From: Streptomyces sp. NBC_01298
Lineage (GTDB): Bacteria > Actinomycetota > Actinomycetes > Streptomycetales > Streptomycetaceae
Reading direction: 5' to 3'
Length of the DNA: 64,000 bases
Assembly: GCF_035978755.1 (NCBI RefSeq)
Contig: NZ_CP108414.1
Span: 7,998,001-8,062,000, forward strand
A program made the position numbers and the translations under genes. Each line of letters begins with the position of its first letter. The stretch's first letter is position 1. Below are positions 16,728 to 25,813 of the stretch, piece after piece. The notes under the pieces are model-generated. The model saw only the letters and a list, made by a program, of their open reading frames with translations, did not search any database and was not told the origin of the DNA.

Positions 16728-16955
16728 GTGCCGTCGCTCTACGACAGCCGTCCAGGGACGACCGTACGCATCACGGGGATCGATCCCGGTCAGGCAGGGG
16801 GGAGCAGGCGCCGGCTCCTGGAGTTCGGCTTCGTGCCCGGCGCGGACGTCACCGTGATCGCCCGGGGCGCCACCGGCGGCCTGCTCGTCGGGCTCGGGGA
16901 CACCCGGGTCGCGCTGGACACCCGTACCGCCGGCCGGCTGAGGTGCGCCGGATGA
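16728..16955 (+). CDS. feoA: Ferrous iron transport accessory protein FeoA
   Basis: A 75-residue SH3-like FeoA protein (GTTVRITGIDPGQAGGSRRR, LLEFGFVPGADVTVIARG, then GLLVGLGDTRVALDTRTAGR). Family members are 70-90 residues and regulate or assist FeoB. The GTG start follows AAGGAGG by four bases. The stop overlaps the feoB start as ATGA. The iron box upstream indicates repression by iron. Confidence 0.93.
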   Translation: MPSLYDSRPGTTVRITGIDPGQAGGSRRRLLEFGFVPGADVTVIARGATGGLLVGLGDTRVALDTRTAGRLRCAG

Positions 16956-19099
16956 GCTGTCACGCCACGGGGGCCGGGGCGGGTGCCACCGCCACGCCGG
17001 AGCGGTGGACCGGTCTGCCGTTCGTCGCCCTCGTCGGCAACCCCAACGTCGGCAAGTCCACCCTCTTCAACGCCCTCACCGGCGCCCATCAGCGCGTCGG
17101 CAACTGGCCGGGCAAGACCGTCTGCGTCGCCCAGGGCGACTGGCGCACCGCAGGGGGCCGCCCGCTGCGCGTCGCCGACCTGCCCGGCTCCTACAGCCTG
17201 CTGCCCGACTCCCCGGACGAGGCGCTGGTGCGCGACGTGCTGACGGCGCCGGAGGGGGAGCGGCCCGACGCCGTGGTCTTCGCGCTCGACGCGGCCAACC
17301 CGGCCCGCAACCTCTACCTGCTCTCGCAGATCCTCGACACCGACATCCCCGTCGTCGTCGCGCTCACCATGACCGACGTCGCCGCCCGGCGCGGCGCGCC
17401 CCCCGGCCCGGAGGCGCTGGCCCGCGAGCTCGCGCTGCCCGTCGTACGGGTGGAGGGACGCTCCGGGACCGGGCTGGACCTGCTCGCCGACGCGGTGTGC
17501 GAAGCCCTGGACGCGGAGGCCCCGCGCCGTGCGCGCACCTCCGCCTGGGCCGTCGGCTCGCCGGTGGCGGCCGAACTGGCGGAGCTGGCCGCGGCGGCCT
17601 CCGGGCTGACCCCGCACCCCGCGCGGTGGCTGGCCGCCGGCCTGCTCTGCGGCGAGGAGCCGCCCGAGGTCCCGGCGGAGCTGGCCCGGCGGGCCGGGGC
17701 GGCGGCGGACCGCCTCGCGGAGGCGGAGGCGGAGGCGGGGGAGGGCGCGGACGCGGGGGAGGGCGACATCGACGCCGAGCTCCTCGTCGCCGAGGCCCGC
17801 TACGCCTGGGCGCACGCGGTCATCGAACGCGCGGCGCCCCGCCCGGCCGGGGCCCGGCCCACCCTCACCGACCGGGTCGACCGGCTGCTGCTGTCCCGGG
17901 GCTTCGGCATCCCGTTCTTCCTCGCCGTCATGTGGGGCGTCTTCGAGGCCACCACCGTGCTGGCCAAACCCCTCCAGGACGGCCTCGGCGACTTCGTCTC
18001 CGGACCCGTCAGCGGGGGAGCCGACCGGCTGCTGGAAGCCCTCCACGCGCCTGGCTGGCTGACCGGACTGCTGGTCGACGGCCTGATCAACGGGGTGGGC
18101 CAGCTGCTCACCTTCGTGCCGCTGATGATCATCATGTTCCTGTTGCTGGCCCTGCTGGAGGACTCCGGCTACTTCGCCCGAGCCGCCTTCGTCGCCGACC
18201 GCCTGATGCGCACGCTGAAGCTGCCCGGCCGGGCCTTCCTGCCGCTCGTCGTCGGCTTCGGCTGCAACGTCCCGGCCCTCGCAGGCACCCGGATCCTCAA
18301 CCGCCGCTCGCACCGGCTGCTCGTCGGCCTGCTCATCCCGTACATGAGCTGCACCGCCCGCCTCGCCGTCTACGTGATGATCGCGGGCGTCTTCTTCGGC
18401 TCGAACAGCGGCACCGTCGTCTTCTTCCTCTACGTGGCCTCCGTGCTGCTGGTCCTCGGCATGGGGCTGATCCTGCGGCCCCTGCTGTTCCGCGGCATGA
18501 AGGAGGAACCCCTCGTCCTGGAGCTGCCCCCGTACCGGCTGCCCACCCTGCGGGTCACCGGCGCGCAGGTCCGGCAGAAGCTCGCCGCCTTCCTGCGCAC
18601 CGCCGGCGGCATCATCGTCGCGACCGCGGCCGCCGTCTGGCTCCTCATGGCGATCCCGGCCGCGGCCGGCCACGGAGGCTTCGGCAAGGTCGACGTCGAA
18701 CAGAGCGCGTTCGGTACGGTCACCCGCGCCACGGCGCCCCTCGTGGCCCCGGCCGGCTTCGGCGACTGGCACGCCACGGCGGCGCTCGGCACCGGCCTGA
18801 TCGCCAAGGAGGGCGTGATCTCCACCCTCGCCCAGACCTACTCGGCCGAGGAGGACGGCGATCCCCAGCTCACCGCGAGCCTGCACGCCACCTTCGAGGA
18901 GTCCTCCGGCGGGCACCAGCGGGCGGCCGCGCTCGCCTTCCTGGTCTTCATCCTGGCCTACACCCCCTGCTTCGCCACCCTGGCCGCGCAGCGGGCCGAG
19001 ATCGGCACCCGGCTGACCGTCATCGGCTTCGGTATCCAGCTGACGGCGGCCTGGCTGCTGGCCGTCGGGGTCTTCCAGATCGCGAGGCTGGTGTGGTGA
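16952..19099 (+). CDS. feoB: Ferrous iron transporter FeoB
   Basis: A 715-residue membrane GTPase for Fe2+ uptake. The N-terminal G domain has G1 GNPNVGKST (residues 29-37), G2/switch region NWPGKTV and G3 DLPGSYSL. The G4 position reads TMTD rather than the usual N-x-x-D, a change that may alter guanine specificity. A helical spacer contains an Ala/Glu-rich low-complexity stretch (AEAEAEAGEGADAGEG). The membrane part holds two Gate regions, the first with GFGCNVPALAGTR, and ends in a hydrophobic helix. The ATG at 16952 is preferred over GTG 16943 because it gives the ATGA overlap with feoA. Confidence 0.95.
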   Translation: MSCHATGAGAGATATPERWTGLPFVALVGNPNVGKSTLFNALTGAHQRVGNWPGKTVCVAQGDWRTAGGRPLRVADLPGSYSLLPDSPDEALVRDVLTAPEGERPDAVVFALDAANPARNLYLLSQILDTDIPVVVALTMTDVAARRGAPPGPEALARELALPVVRVEGRSGTGLDLLADAVCEALDAEAPRRARTSAWAVGSPVAAELAELAAAASGLTPHPARWLAAGLLCGEEPPEVPAELARRAGAAADRLAEAEAEAGEGADAGEGDIDAELLVAEARYAWAHAVIERAAPRPAGARPTLTDRVDRLLLSRGFGIPFFLAVMWGVFEATTVLAKPLQDGLGDFVSGPVSGGADRLLEALHAPGWLTGLLVDGLINGVGQLLTFVPLMIIMFLLLALLEDSGYFARAAFVADRLMRTLKLPGRAFLPLVVGFGCNVPALAGTRILNRRSHRLLVGLLIPYMSCTARLAVYVMIAGVFFGSNSGTVVFFLYVASVLLVLGMGLILRPLLFRGMKEEPLVLELPPYRLPTLRVTGAQVRQKLAAFLRTAGGIIVATAAAVWLLMAIPAAAGHGGFGKVDVEQSAFGTVTRATAPLVAPAGFGDWHATAALGTGLIAKEGVISTLAQTYSAEEDGDPQLTASLHATFEESSGGHQRAAALAFLVFILAYTPCFATLAAQRAEIGTRLTVIGFGIQLTAAWLLAVGVFQIARLVW

Positions 19100-19422
19100 G
19101 CGGGGCCGGTGGGACCGGCGGGGGTGCCGGACCGGGCATGCTGCGCCGCCTGCTGCGGGCCTTCGAGGAGGCGGCCCCGGGCGAGGGGCTGGCGCAGATC
19201 GCGGACCGGCTGGGCCTCAGCCGGGCCGAGGCGGCCGACATGGCCGGGTACTGGGTGCGCAAGGGGCGGCTGCGGCGCGAGGAGATCGGCGCCGTGGACT
19301 GCTCGGGCTGCTTCTTCGCCTCGCGCGGGTGCACGGCCTGCCCCGACGGCTCCACCGCCGTCCCGCGGCCGTCCCTGGTCGCCCTGACCCCCGTACGCCG
19401 AGATCCGAAAGGGACGGCCTAG
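19096..19422 (+). CDS. FeoC-like winged-helix protein with four-Cys motif
   Basis: A 108-residue protein, third in the feo operon. Residues 15-65 form a winged-helix domain (LLRAFEEAAPGEGLAQIADR, LGLSRAEAADMAGYWVRKGR). Residues 69-82 carry C-x2-C-x6-C-x2-C (Cys69, 72, 79, 82), as in FeoC proteins that bind an oxygen-sensitive [4Fe-4S] cluster. It probably stabilises or gates FeoB in response to oxygen or iron. The GTG start overlaps the feoB stop (GTGA), so it is translationally coupled. Confidence 0.85.
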   Translation: MSGAGGTGGGAGPGMLRRLLRAFEEAAPGEGLAQIADRLGLSRAEAADMAGYWVRKGRLRREEIGAVDCSGCFFASRGCTACPDGSTAVPRPSLVALTPVRRDPKGTA

Positions 19423-19425
19423 CTC

Positions 19426-19932
19426 TCACCGGGCCCGGGCCCGGGCCCGGGCCCGGTGCCGCTTCGCGTACGACCAGGTCACCGCGGTCATCAGGGCCGG
19501 TACGGCCAGGAGCGGGGCGAAGACGAAGCCCCACACGGTCTGCGGCGTACCGCTCGCCAGGTAGCTGTGGCTGTCGACGGTGAAGAGGACCGACAGCGCC
19601 CCCAGGACCAGGACGCCCGAGGCGGTCCAGGCCAGTGGGGCGAGGACTCCGGGGCGCAGCGGCCGCCACCGGTCGCTGACGAGCAGCACCGGTGACAGCG
19701 CGGCCAGTTCCGCGAGGACGGCGAGCCCGACCACGTAGGCGATGCCCCGGCCCGGGATGCCGTAGACCTCGCGCAGCACCTGGTCGCCGTAGCCCACGTA
19801 GACCCCGGATGCCATGGCGATGCGCCACAGGCCGGACGGGACGGCGCAGAGGGCGATGGCGTGCGCGGCCCGGCGGGCCCAGGCGGGCGCGGGTGCGGCG
19901 GCGGGCAGAGGGCTGATCGCTGTCGTTGTCAT
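19426..19932 (-). CDS. Small four-TM membrane protein of unknown function
   Basis: About 168 residues with four hydrophobic segments (around IALCAVPSGLWRIAMASGVY, GIAYVVGLAVLAELAALSPV, LAPLAWTASGVLVLGALSVL and WGFVFAPLLAVPALMTAVTW). The tail KRHRARARARAR is basic and is made by the GGGCCC repeat, so its length may vary between strains. I do not recognise a family with a known role. The start could also be the ATG at 19941, three codons earlier; neither has a good ribosome site. Confidence 0.7.
   Translation of the reverse strand: MTTTAISPLPAAAPAPAWARRAAHAIALCAVPSGLWRIAMASGVYVGYGDQVLREVYGIPGRGIAYVVGLAVLAELAALSPVLLVSDRWRPLRPGVLAPLAWTASGVLVLGALSVLFTVDSHSYLASGTPQTVWGFVFAPLLAVPALMTAVTWSYAKRHRARARARAR
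19427..19458. repeat. 32-bp perfect palindrome of four GGGCCC units
   Basis: CACC, four copies of GGGCCC, then GGTG. It overlaps the last codons and stop of the minus-strand membrane protein gene (encoding a C-terminal RARARAR) and starts five bases after the feoC-like stop. It can fold on both strands and probably doubles as a terminator between convergent genes. Confidence 0.7.
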
Positions 19933-20115
19933 GCACACCATGCTGGCCGCGGACGGGGCGGCCGCGCGTCACCCGTGACGGCGGACCGTATCCGCCCGGC
20001 AGACGAGGGCGCGGCCCCGTAAGCCGTACGGACTGATCCGAACGCATCCCCCGTCCGGGGGAGGTCCGGGGTGGGGGGCCGTCGGCCGGGGCCGCGGCCG
20101 GGCAGGCTTGCGGGC

Positions 20116-20832
20116 ATGCGACAGCCGTACGACTCGTCCACGCCCCCGCCGGCCTTCTCGGTCGCCGACGCCTTCACCCTGCGCACCGCCCTGGACGCCC
20201 TCGGCGGCGTCCGCGGGCTCGACACCCTCGACATGGCCTGCGGACACGGCACCACCACCCGGCTGCTGGCGAGCGCCGGGGCCCGCCGGACGGTCGGCGT
20301 GGACAGCTGCCCCGAGCGCATCCGCCGGGCCCGGGAGACCGGCGCGGACCTCTCGCACGCCGTCGAGTACGTCGTCGCGGACGCGGCGGCCGGCCTGCCG
20401 GCCCTGGGTCCGTTCGACCTGGCCACGGCCGTGTACCTCTTCAACCAGGCCCACGACCGCACCGCCCTGCACGCCATGTTCCGCGCCGTCCGCACCACCC
20501 TGCGCCCCGGCGGTCGGCTGCTCGCCATTGTGCCGAACCCGGGGGCCTTCCCCTACGCGGACTGGGAGCCGTACGGGATCAGCGTCGTCGAGCGATCTCC
20601 CGGCGGGGACGCACCGCTGCTGCGGGCCCGGCTGGAGACCGACCCGCCGGTGCCGTTCGAATGCCGCGAGTGGGCCCACGCCGACTTCGCGGAGGCCGCG
20701 GCCGACGCCGGCTTCGCCACCGTGACCTGGCAGCCGACCCGGACCCCGCCCGCGTGCGAGACCCGGGACGAGACCTACTGGGCCCGCTACCGCACGGCCC
20801 CCGTCGGCTCCCTGATGAACTGCGTGGCCTGA
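20116..20832 (+). CDS. Class I SAM-dependent methyltransferase
   Basis: A 238-residue methyltransferase. Motif I is DTLDMACGHGTTTRLLASAG, then VGVDSCPERIRRAR (the acidic end of strand 2), AFDLATAV-type strand 4 (GPFDLATAVYLFNQAHDR) and the post-I loop LRPGGRLLAIVPNPG. The domain fits UbiE/toxin-type methyltransferases that act on small molecules. It is monocistronic. The ATG at 20116 is close to the conserved domain; upstream in-frame extension is Gly/Arg-rich and unlikely. The substrate is unknown. Confidence 0.85.
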   Translation: MRQPYDSSTPPPAFSVADAFTLRTALDALGGVRGLDTLDMACGHGTTTRLLASAGARRTVGVDSCPERIRRARETGADLSHAVEYVVADAAAGLPALGPFDLATAVYLFNQAHDRTALHAMFRAVRTTLRPGGRLLAIVPNPGAFPYADWEPYGISVVERSPGGDAPLLRARLETDPPVPFECREWAHADFAEAAADAGFATVTWQPTRTPPACETRDETYWARYRTAPVGSLMNCVA

Positions 20833-20871
20833 GCGGCCGCCGTCGTGGCGTGTGTGCCCGGCGGCCGCGGC

Positions 20872-21783
20872 TCAGGACTCCGCCGCCGCCGCGCGGACCA
20901 GCTCCACGATCCGGTCACGGGCCGCCCGGCCCTCCGGGAGCGGCATCAGGGGATAGTCGTGCGGCAGCCCCGGCTCCTCGATGAACTCCACCTCGCCGCC
21001 GGCCGCCCGCGCCTTGTTCAGCAGTTCGCGACTGTCGGTCGTCAGGACGTCCCGCGTGCCCGTGAACACCGTCAGCGGGGCCAGCCCCGCGAACGACCCG
21101 TGCAGCGGGCTCACCCGGGGATCGTCGGCCGCCAGGTTGCCCGCGTACAGCCGCCCGGCCTCCCGCAGGCCCGGGCGGGCCAGCATCGGGTCGCCCGCCT
21201 CGATGGCCGCCTGGTCGGGGTGGCTCATGGACACGTCCAGCCAGGGCGAGATCAGCACGATCCGCGAAGGCTGCGCCCCGTTGCGGTCGCGCAGCCGCTG
21301 CGCCGCGGCCAGTGCCAGCCCGCCGCCCGCCGAATCCCCGAGGAGCACCGTGCCGCCGGCGCCCCCGCTCGCGATCAGGCCGCTGAGCAGATCGGCGGCG
21401 ACCGGGACGGTCCGGTCGGCGGTTCCGCGCGGGGCCAGGATGTACGCCGGCACCACCACCCGGGCCTGCGCCTGCGTGACCAGGGTCCGGATCAGCGACC
21501 AGTGCGGCCGGACCAGTTCGTTGATGTACCCGCCGCCGTGCACGTACAGCACCCGCGCGGCCGGTTCCACGCCGAGCGGCGAGACCTCGTACACCGGCCA
21601 GGCCCCGACGAACGTCCGCGAGACCTCCGCCACCCGGCCCAGCGAACGCGGCGGAAGGTGCGACGCGGGGCGCCGCATCGACTCCGCCACATGGGTACGG
21701 ACCGCCTCGGCGCTCCCGAACCGTCTTCGCCGTCCCGCCGCGATCAGCGCGACCGAAAGCGCCCTGCTGCGCAGACTCGGCAC
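20872..21783 (-). CDS. HSL-family alpha/beta hydrolase (esterase/lipase)
   Basis: A 303-residue hormone-sensitive-lipase-type esterase. The oxyanion motif is [10 protein letters not shown], the nucleophile elbow [12 protein letters not shown], the acid in [11 protein letters not shown] and the His in [15 protein letters not shown] basic patch ([11 protein letters not shown]) is near the N terminus, but no clear signal peptide is seen. The GTG at 21783 is preferred because GGGAGG precedes it at a proper distance; longer upstream frames are composed of intergenic-type sequence. It is divergent from tdh and probably independent of it. Confidence 0.88.
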   Translation of the reverse strand: MPSLRSRALSVALIAAGRRRRFGSAEAVRTHVAESMRRPASHLPPRSLGRVAEVSRTFVGAWPVYEVSPLGVEPAARVLYVHGGGYINELVRPHWSLIRTLVTQAQARVVVPAYILAPRGTADRTVPVAADLLSGLIASGGAGGTVLLGDSAGGGLALAAAQRLRDRNGAQPSRIVLISPWLDVSMSHPDQAAIEAGDPMLARPGLREAGRLYAGNLAADDPRVSPLHGSFAGLAPLTVFTGTRDVLTTDSRELLNKARAAGGEVEFIEEPGLPHDYPLMPLPEGRAARDRIVELVRAAAAES

Positions 21784-21989
21784 GCCCCTCACCTCCCCAT
21801 ACCCGGCCCGGCCCACTCCCCGGCCCCTGCCCGTCACCCCAGGAGCATAGGCGTGAAGCTGCGCTGTGGACCCGCTTAAGAAATCCTCGATGGACTGATC
21901 ACCCGCAGGTCGGCAGATTGGTGCCGTCCGAACGCTGCCCGGCCCGCACGCCCCGTAGCGCTTCCTTCCGCATGCCTGGAGCCACCCCC

Positions 21990-23024
21990 ATGAAGGCACT
22001 CGTCAAGCACAAGGCCGAGCCCGGTCTGTGGCTCATGGACGTTCCCGAGCCCGAGTACGGCCCCGGCGACGTGCTGATCAAGGTGCTGCGCACCGGCATC
22101 TGCGGGACGGACCTGCACATCCGGTCCTGGGACGGCTGGGCCCAGGGGGCCGTCAAGACCCCGCTGGTGCTCGGTCACGAGTTCGTCGGCGAGGTGGCCG
22201 CGCTCGGCGCGGACGTCCACGAGGACATCGAGGTCGGCGCGCTGGTCAGCGGCGAGGGCCACCTGGTGTGCGGGAAGTGCCGCAACTGTCTGGCCGGGCG
22301 CCGCCACCTGTGCCGCAGCACGATCGGGCTCGGGGTGGGCCGCGACGGCGCCTTCGCCGAGTACGTCGTCCTGCCCGCGCAGAACGTGTGGGTGCACCGG
22401 GCGAAGGTTGACCTCGACGTCGCGGCGATCTTCGACCCGTTCGGCAACGCCGTGCACACGGCGCTCTCGTTCCCGCTGGTCGGCGAGGACGTACTGATCA
22501 CCGGCGCGGGCCCGATCGGCATCATGGCGGCGGCCGTGGCCCGGCACGCGGGAGCGCGCAACGTGGTCATCACCGACGTCAGCCCGGAGCGTCTGGAGAT
22601 CGCCCGCAAGGCCGGCGCCACCCTCGCGCTCGACGTCTCGAAGGCGACCATCGCCGACGCGCAGGCCCAGCTCGGCCTGCGCGAGGGCTTCGACATCGGC
22701 CTGGAGATGTCCGGCCGCGGCGAGGCCATGCGCGACATGATCGACAACATGACGCACGGCGGCCGGATCGCCATGCTGGGCCTGCCGGCGCAGGAGTTCG
22801 CCGTCGACTGGGCCAAGGTCGTCACCTCGATGATCACGATCAAGGGCATCTACGGCCGCGAGATGTTCGAGACCTGGTACGCGATGACCGTGCTGCTGGA
22901 GGGCGGGCTCGACCTCAGCCCCGTCATCACCGGCCGGTACGCCTACGGGGACTTCGAGGCCGCCTTCGACGAGGCGGCGACGGCCCGCAGCGGCAAGATC
23001 ATCCTGGACTGGACCCAGGCGTAG
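21990..23024 (+). CDS. tdh: L-threonine 3-dehydrogenase
   Basis: A 344-residue zinc MDR enzyme that oxidises threonine to 2-amino-3-oxobutyrate with NAD+. It has the catalytic zinc site [13 protein letters not shown] and [13 protein letters not shown], the structural zinc Cys set [15 protein letters not shown], and the NAD motif [20 protein letters not shown]. Length equals the E. coli enzyme within a few residues. The ATG at 21990 has GGAG eight bases upstream. It is followed by kbl after 161 bp; together they form the two-step threonine-to-glycine pathway. Confidence 0.95.
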   Translation: MKALVKHKAEPGLWLMDVPEPEYGPGDVLIKVLRTGICGTDLHIRSWDGWAQGAVKTPLVLGHEFVGEVAALGADVHEDIEVGALVSGEGHLVCGKCRNCLAGRRHLCRSTIGLGVGRDGAFAEYVVLPAQNVWVHRAKVDLDVAAIFDPFGNAVHTALSFPLVGEDVLITGAGPIGIMAAAVARHAGARNVVITDVSPERLEIARKAGATLALDVSKATIADAQAQLGLREGFDIGLEMSGRGEAMRDMIDNMTHGGRIAMLGLPAQEFAVDWAKVVTSMITIKGIYGREMFETWYAMTVLLEGGLDLSPVITGRYAYGDFEAAFDEAATARSGKIILDWTQA

Positions 23025-23185
23025 CCCTCCGGGCACAGCCGCCCGGGCGGGCGGCCCCCACAGACCATCTCCCTCCGGCCGGGCCCCGCATCACCCCCCT
23101 CCGCGGGGCCCGGCCCCCTTCCTCTTCCCCCTTCTCCCCCTCCCCCTCCTCCTTCCGCCGCACCAGGAGAAAGAGAGCACCGCAC

Positions 23186-24394
23186 ATGTTCGAGACCGTC
23201 CGCGCGGACCTCCGTACCACCCTCGACGAGATCCGCGCCGCGGGTCTGCACAAGCCCGAGCGCGTCATCGGCACCCCGCAGAACGCCGCCGTCGCCGTGA
23301 CCTCGGGCGGCGCCGCGGGCGAGGTCCTCAACTTCTGCGCCAACAACTACCTCGGTCTCGCGGACCACCCCGAGGTGGTCACCGCGGCGAAGGAGGCCCT
23401 GGACCGCTGGGGCTACGGCATGGCCTCCGTGCGCTTCATCTGCGGTACGCAGGAGGTCCACAAGGAGCTGGAGGCGCGGCTCTCCGCCTTCCTCGGCCAG
23501 GAGGACACGATCCTGTACTCCTCCTGCTTCGACGCCAACGGCGGAGTCTTCGAGACCATCCTCGGCCCCGAGGACGCGGTGATCTCCGACGCCCTCAACC
23601 ACGCCTCGATCATCGACGGCATCCGCCTCTCCAAGGCCCGCCGCTTCCGCTACGCCAACCGCGACATGGCGGAGCTGGAGGCCCGGCTCAAGGAGGCCAC
23701 CGAGGGCGGCGCCCGCCGCAAGCTCATCGTCACCGACGGCGTGTTCTCGATGGACGGGTACGTCGCCCCGCTCGCCGAGATCTGCGACCTCGCGGAGCGC
23801 TACGACGCCATGGTCATGGTCGACGACTCGCACGCCGTCGGCTTCGTCGGCCCCGGCGGCCGCGGCACCCCCGAACTGCACGGGGTCATGGACCGCGTGG
23901 ACATCATCACGGGCACCCTCGGCAAGGCACTGGGCGGAGCCTCCGGCGGCTACGTCGCGGCGCGCGCCGAGATCGTCGAGCTGCTGCGCCAGCGCTCGCG
24001 CCCGTACCTCTTCTCCAACTCCCTCGCCCCGGTCATCGCGGCGGCCTCCCTCAAGGTCCTCGACCTGCTGGAGTCCGCCGACGACCTGCGCGAGCGGCTG
24101 GCCGCCAACACCGCGCTCTTCCGCACGAAGATGACCGAGGCCGGCTTCGAGATCCTGCCCGGCGACCACGCCATCGCCCCTGTGATGATCGGCGACGCGG
24201 CGGAGGCGGCCAGGATGGCGGAACTCCTGCTGGAGCGCGGGGTCTACGTGATCGGCTTCTCGTACCCGGTGGTGCCGATGGGCGCGGCGCGGATCCGCGT
24301 CCAGCTCTCGGCCGCACACTCCACGGCCGACGTGGAACGCGCGATCGCGGCGTTCATCGACGCGCGGGCGGCCCTGGCGGGCGCCGAGAACTGA
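23186..24394 (+). CDS. kbl: Glycine C-acetyltransferase (2-amino-3-ketobutyrate CoA ligase)
   Basis: A 402-residue PLP enzyme of the alpha-oxoamine synthase family; it cleaves 2-amino-3-oxobutyrate with CoA to glycine and acetyl-CoA. The PLP lysine is Lys247 in [26 protein letters not shown] is the cofactor Asp/His site; [14 protein letters not shown] is the family N-terminal signature. The 161-bp gap from tdh contains a pyrimidine-rich run (23113-23156) and an AGGAGAAAGAG ribosome site. The last codons and stop are inside a 33-base duplication (24372-24429). Confidence 0.95.
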   Translation: MFETVRADLRTTLDEIRAAGLHKPERVIGTPQNAAVAVTSGGAAGEVLNFCANNYLGLADHPEVVTAAKEALDRWGYGMASVRFICGTQEVHKELEARLSAFLGQEDTILYSSCFDANGGVFETILGPEDAVISDALNHASIIDGIRLSKARRFRYANRDMAELEARLKEATEGGARRKLIVTDGVFSMDGYVAPLAEICDLAERYDAMVMVDDSHAVGFVGPGGRGTPELHGVMDRVDIITGTLGKALGGASGGYVAARAEIVELLRQRSRPYLFSNSLAPVIAAASLKVLDLLESADDLRERLAANTALFRTKMTEAGFEILPGDHAIAPVMIGDAAEAARMAELLLERGVYVIGFSYPVVPMGAARIRVQLSAAHSTADVERAIAAFIDARAALAGAEN

Positions 24395-24429
24395 GCGGGG
24401 GCGTCCCTGGTGGGCGCCGAGAACTGAGC
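24372..24429. repeat. 33-base direct duplication covering the kbl stop codon
   Basis: CCCTGGCGGGCGCCGAGAAC at 24372 recurs at 24405 with one change, followed by the same TGAGC. The second copy carries a second, non-used stop. It looks like a recent local tandem duplication. Confidence 0.8.
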
Positions 24430-24493
24430 CCGGGCCGGCCCCCGTGGGGCGAGTGCGGCGCCATTGCCGGGGGCCGGCCCCCGGACCCCTGCT

Positions 24494-24663
24494 CCTCAAA
24501 CGCCGGAGGGGCTGGATTTGGCCGGAGCAGGCTGGCACGTGATCGTCGGCGGTCCGGAAAAGTCAGCCTCGCCGGCGTTTGAGGCGCGGGGGCGGGGGCG
24601 GAGCCCCGGGGGGTCCGGGCGGAGCCCGGTACCCCTGCTCTTCAGCCCGTCCGGCGTTTGAGG
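24494..24663. repeat. Intergenic palindromic repeat cluster (CCGGCGTTTGAGG family)
   Basis: CCGGCGTTTGAGG occurs at 24572-24584 and 24651-24663 on the plus strand and inverted at 24494-24506. Copies are joined by repeated GGGCGGAGCCC-type palindromes (24595-24640, again near 24672). This is the common extragenic repeat type of Streptomyces genomes. It fills most of the 486-bp space between kbl and the LysR gene; no reading frame there looks coding. Confidence 0.75.
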
Positions 24664-24880
24664 ACCGGGTCAGGGCGGAGCCCTGGGAACGGTGGAAGGG
24701 CGGGTAGGGGACAACACCCGCGGCGCACGGCAGACGCGTACGGGCGACCGATCGGGGCCTCCGCCGACGCCACGAGCCGGGGCCGGCCGGAGGGCAAGCC
24801 ACCCGACCCGGTCCGCGCCGGCCCCGGCCCCGTCCGTTCGGTCGGCCCGGCAGGGCCTCGTGGGCTGCGAGAATGGCAGC

Positions 24881-25795
24881 GTGATCGACCCCCGGAGGCT
24901 GCGCATCCTGCGGGCCGTCGCGGACCACCGTACGGTGACCGCCGCGGCCGCCGCGCTGTACCTCACCCCCTCCGCCGTCTCCCAGCAGCTCGCGGCGCTG
25001 GAGCAGGAGACCGGGCACGCCCTGCTGACCCGCAGCGGCCGGGGCGTCCGGCTCACCGCGGCCGGGCAGATCCTGCTCGGGCACACCCACGAGGTGCTCG
25101 CACAACTGGAGCGGGCGGAAGCGGAACTCGCCGCCTACGCGGGCGGCTCGGCGGGCGAGGTCACCGTGGCCGCCTTCGCCACCGGAATCGCCGAAGTACT
25201 GGCCCCGGCCATCACCCGGCTCGCCGCGGACCACCCCGGGATCCGGCTGCGCGTGCGCGACGCGGAGGGCGACCAGAGCCTGCTGCTCCTGCTCGACGGG
25301 GAGGCGGACCTGGCGCTGGCCGTGGAGTACCGGGGAGCCCCGGGCGCCGACGACGGCCGGCTGTCCGTGCTCCCGCTCTACGCCGAGCCCTTCGACGCGG
25401 TCCTCCCGGCCGGGCATGCGCTCGGGGACCTGCCCGAGGTGTCCCTGGCCGACCTCTCCGATGCGGACTGGGTGGGACAGTACCCCGGCAACCCCTGCCA
25501 CGACGTGATGCTCCTCGCCTGCGAACTGGCGGGGTTCCAGCCCCGGTTGGTGCACTCCTCCGACGACTTCCGGGCCGTGGTGGCCCTGGTCGGCGCCGCC
25601 GCCGGAGTGGCCCTCGTGCCGCGCTCGGCCCTGCGCGGCATGGACCTCAAGGAGGTGCAGGTCCGCCCGGTGTCCGGGCCCGCGCCCACCCGCCGCGTCT
25701 TCGCGGCCACCCGGCGCGGCGCCGAGGCGCACCCGCTGATCGCCCCGGTTCTGGCGGCCCTGACCCGTGAGGCGGACCGTCTCCCGGAACACTGA
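24881..25795 (+). CDS. LysR-family transcriptional regulator
   Basis: A 304-residue LysR regulator. The winged HTH is at residues 1-60 (LRILRAVADHRTVTAAAAAL, then LTPSAVSQQLAALEQETGHA), followed by a periplasmic-binding-like effector domain (about 88-295; GEVTVAAFATGIAEVLAPAI). GTG at 24881 is the standard start for this subgroup (MIDPRRLRILRAV). It is downstream of tdh-kbl in the same direction but beyond a 486-bp repeat-rich gap, so it is transcribed independently. Its target is not evident. Confidence 0.92.
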   Translation: MIDPRRLRILRAVADHRTVTAAAAALYLTPSAVSQQLAALEQETGHALLTRSGRGVRLTAAGQILLGHTHEVLAQLERAEAELAAYAGGSAGEVTVAAFATGIAEVLAPAITRLAADHPGIRLRVRDAEGDQSLLLLLDGEADLALAVEYRGAPGADDGRLSVLPLYAEPFDAVLPAGHALGDLPEVSLADLSDADWVGQYPGNPCHDVMLLACELAGFQPRLVHSSDDFRAVVALVGAAAGVALVPRSALRGMDLKEVQVRPVSGPAPTRRVFAATRRGAEAHPLIAPVLAALTREADRLPEH

Positions 25796-25813
25796 CCGAG
25801 GGGGGTCCCGGGC

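Noticed and set aside
21784..21989. Possible riboswitch or attenuator ahead of tdh
   Set aside because: No stable conserved fold, leader peptide or threonine codon run is visible in the 206-bp gap.
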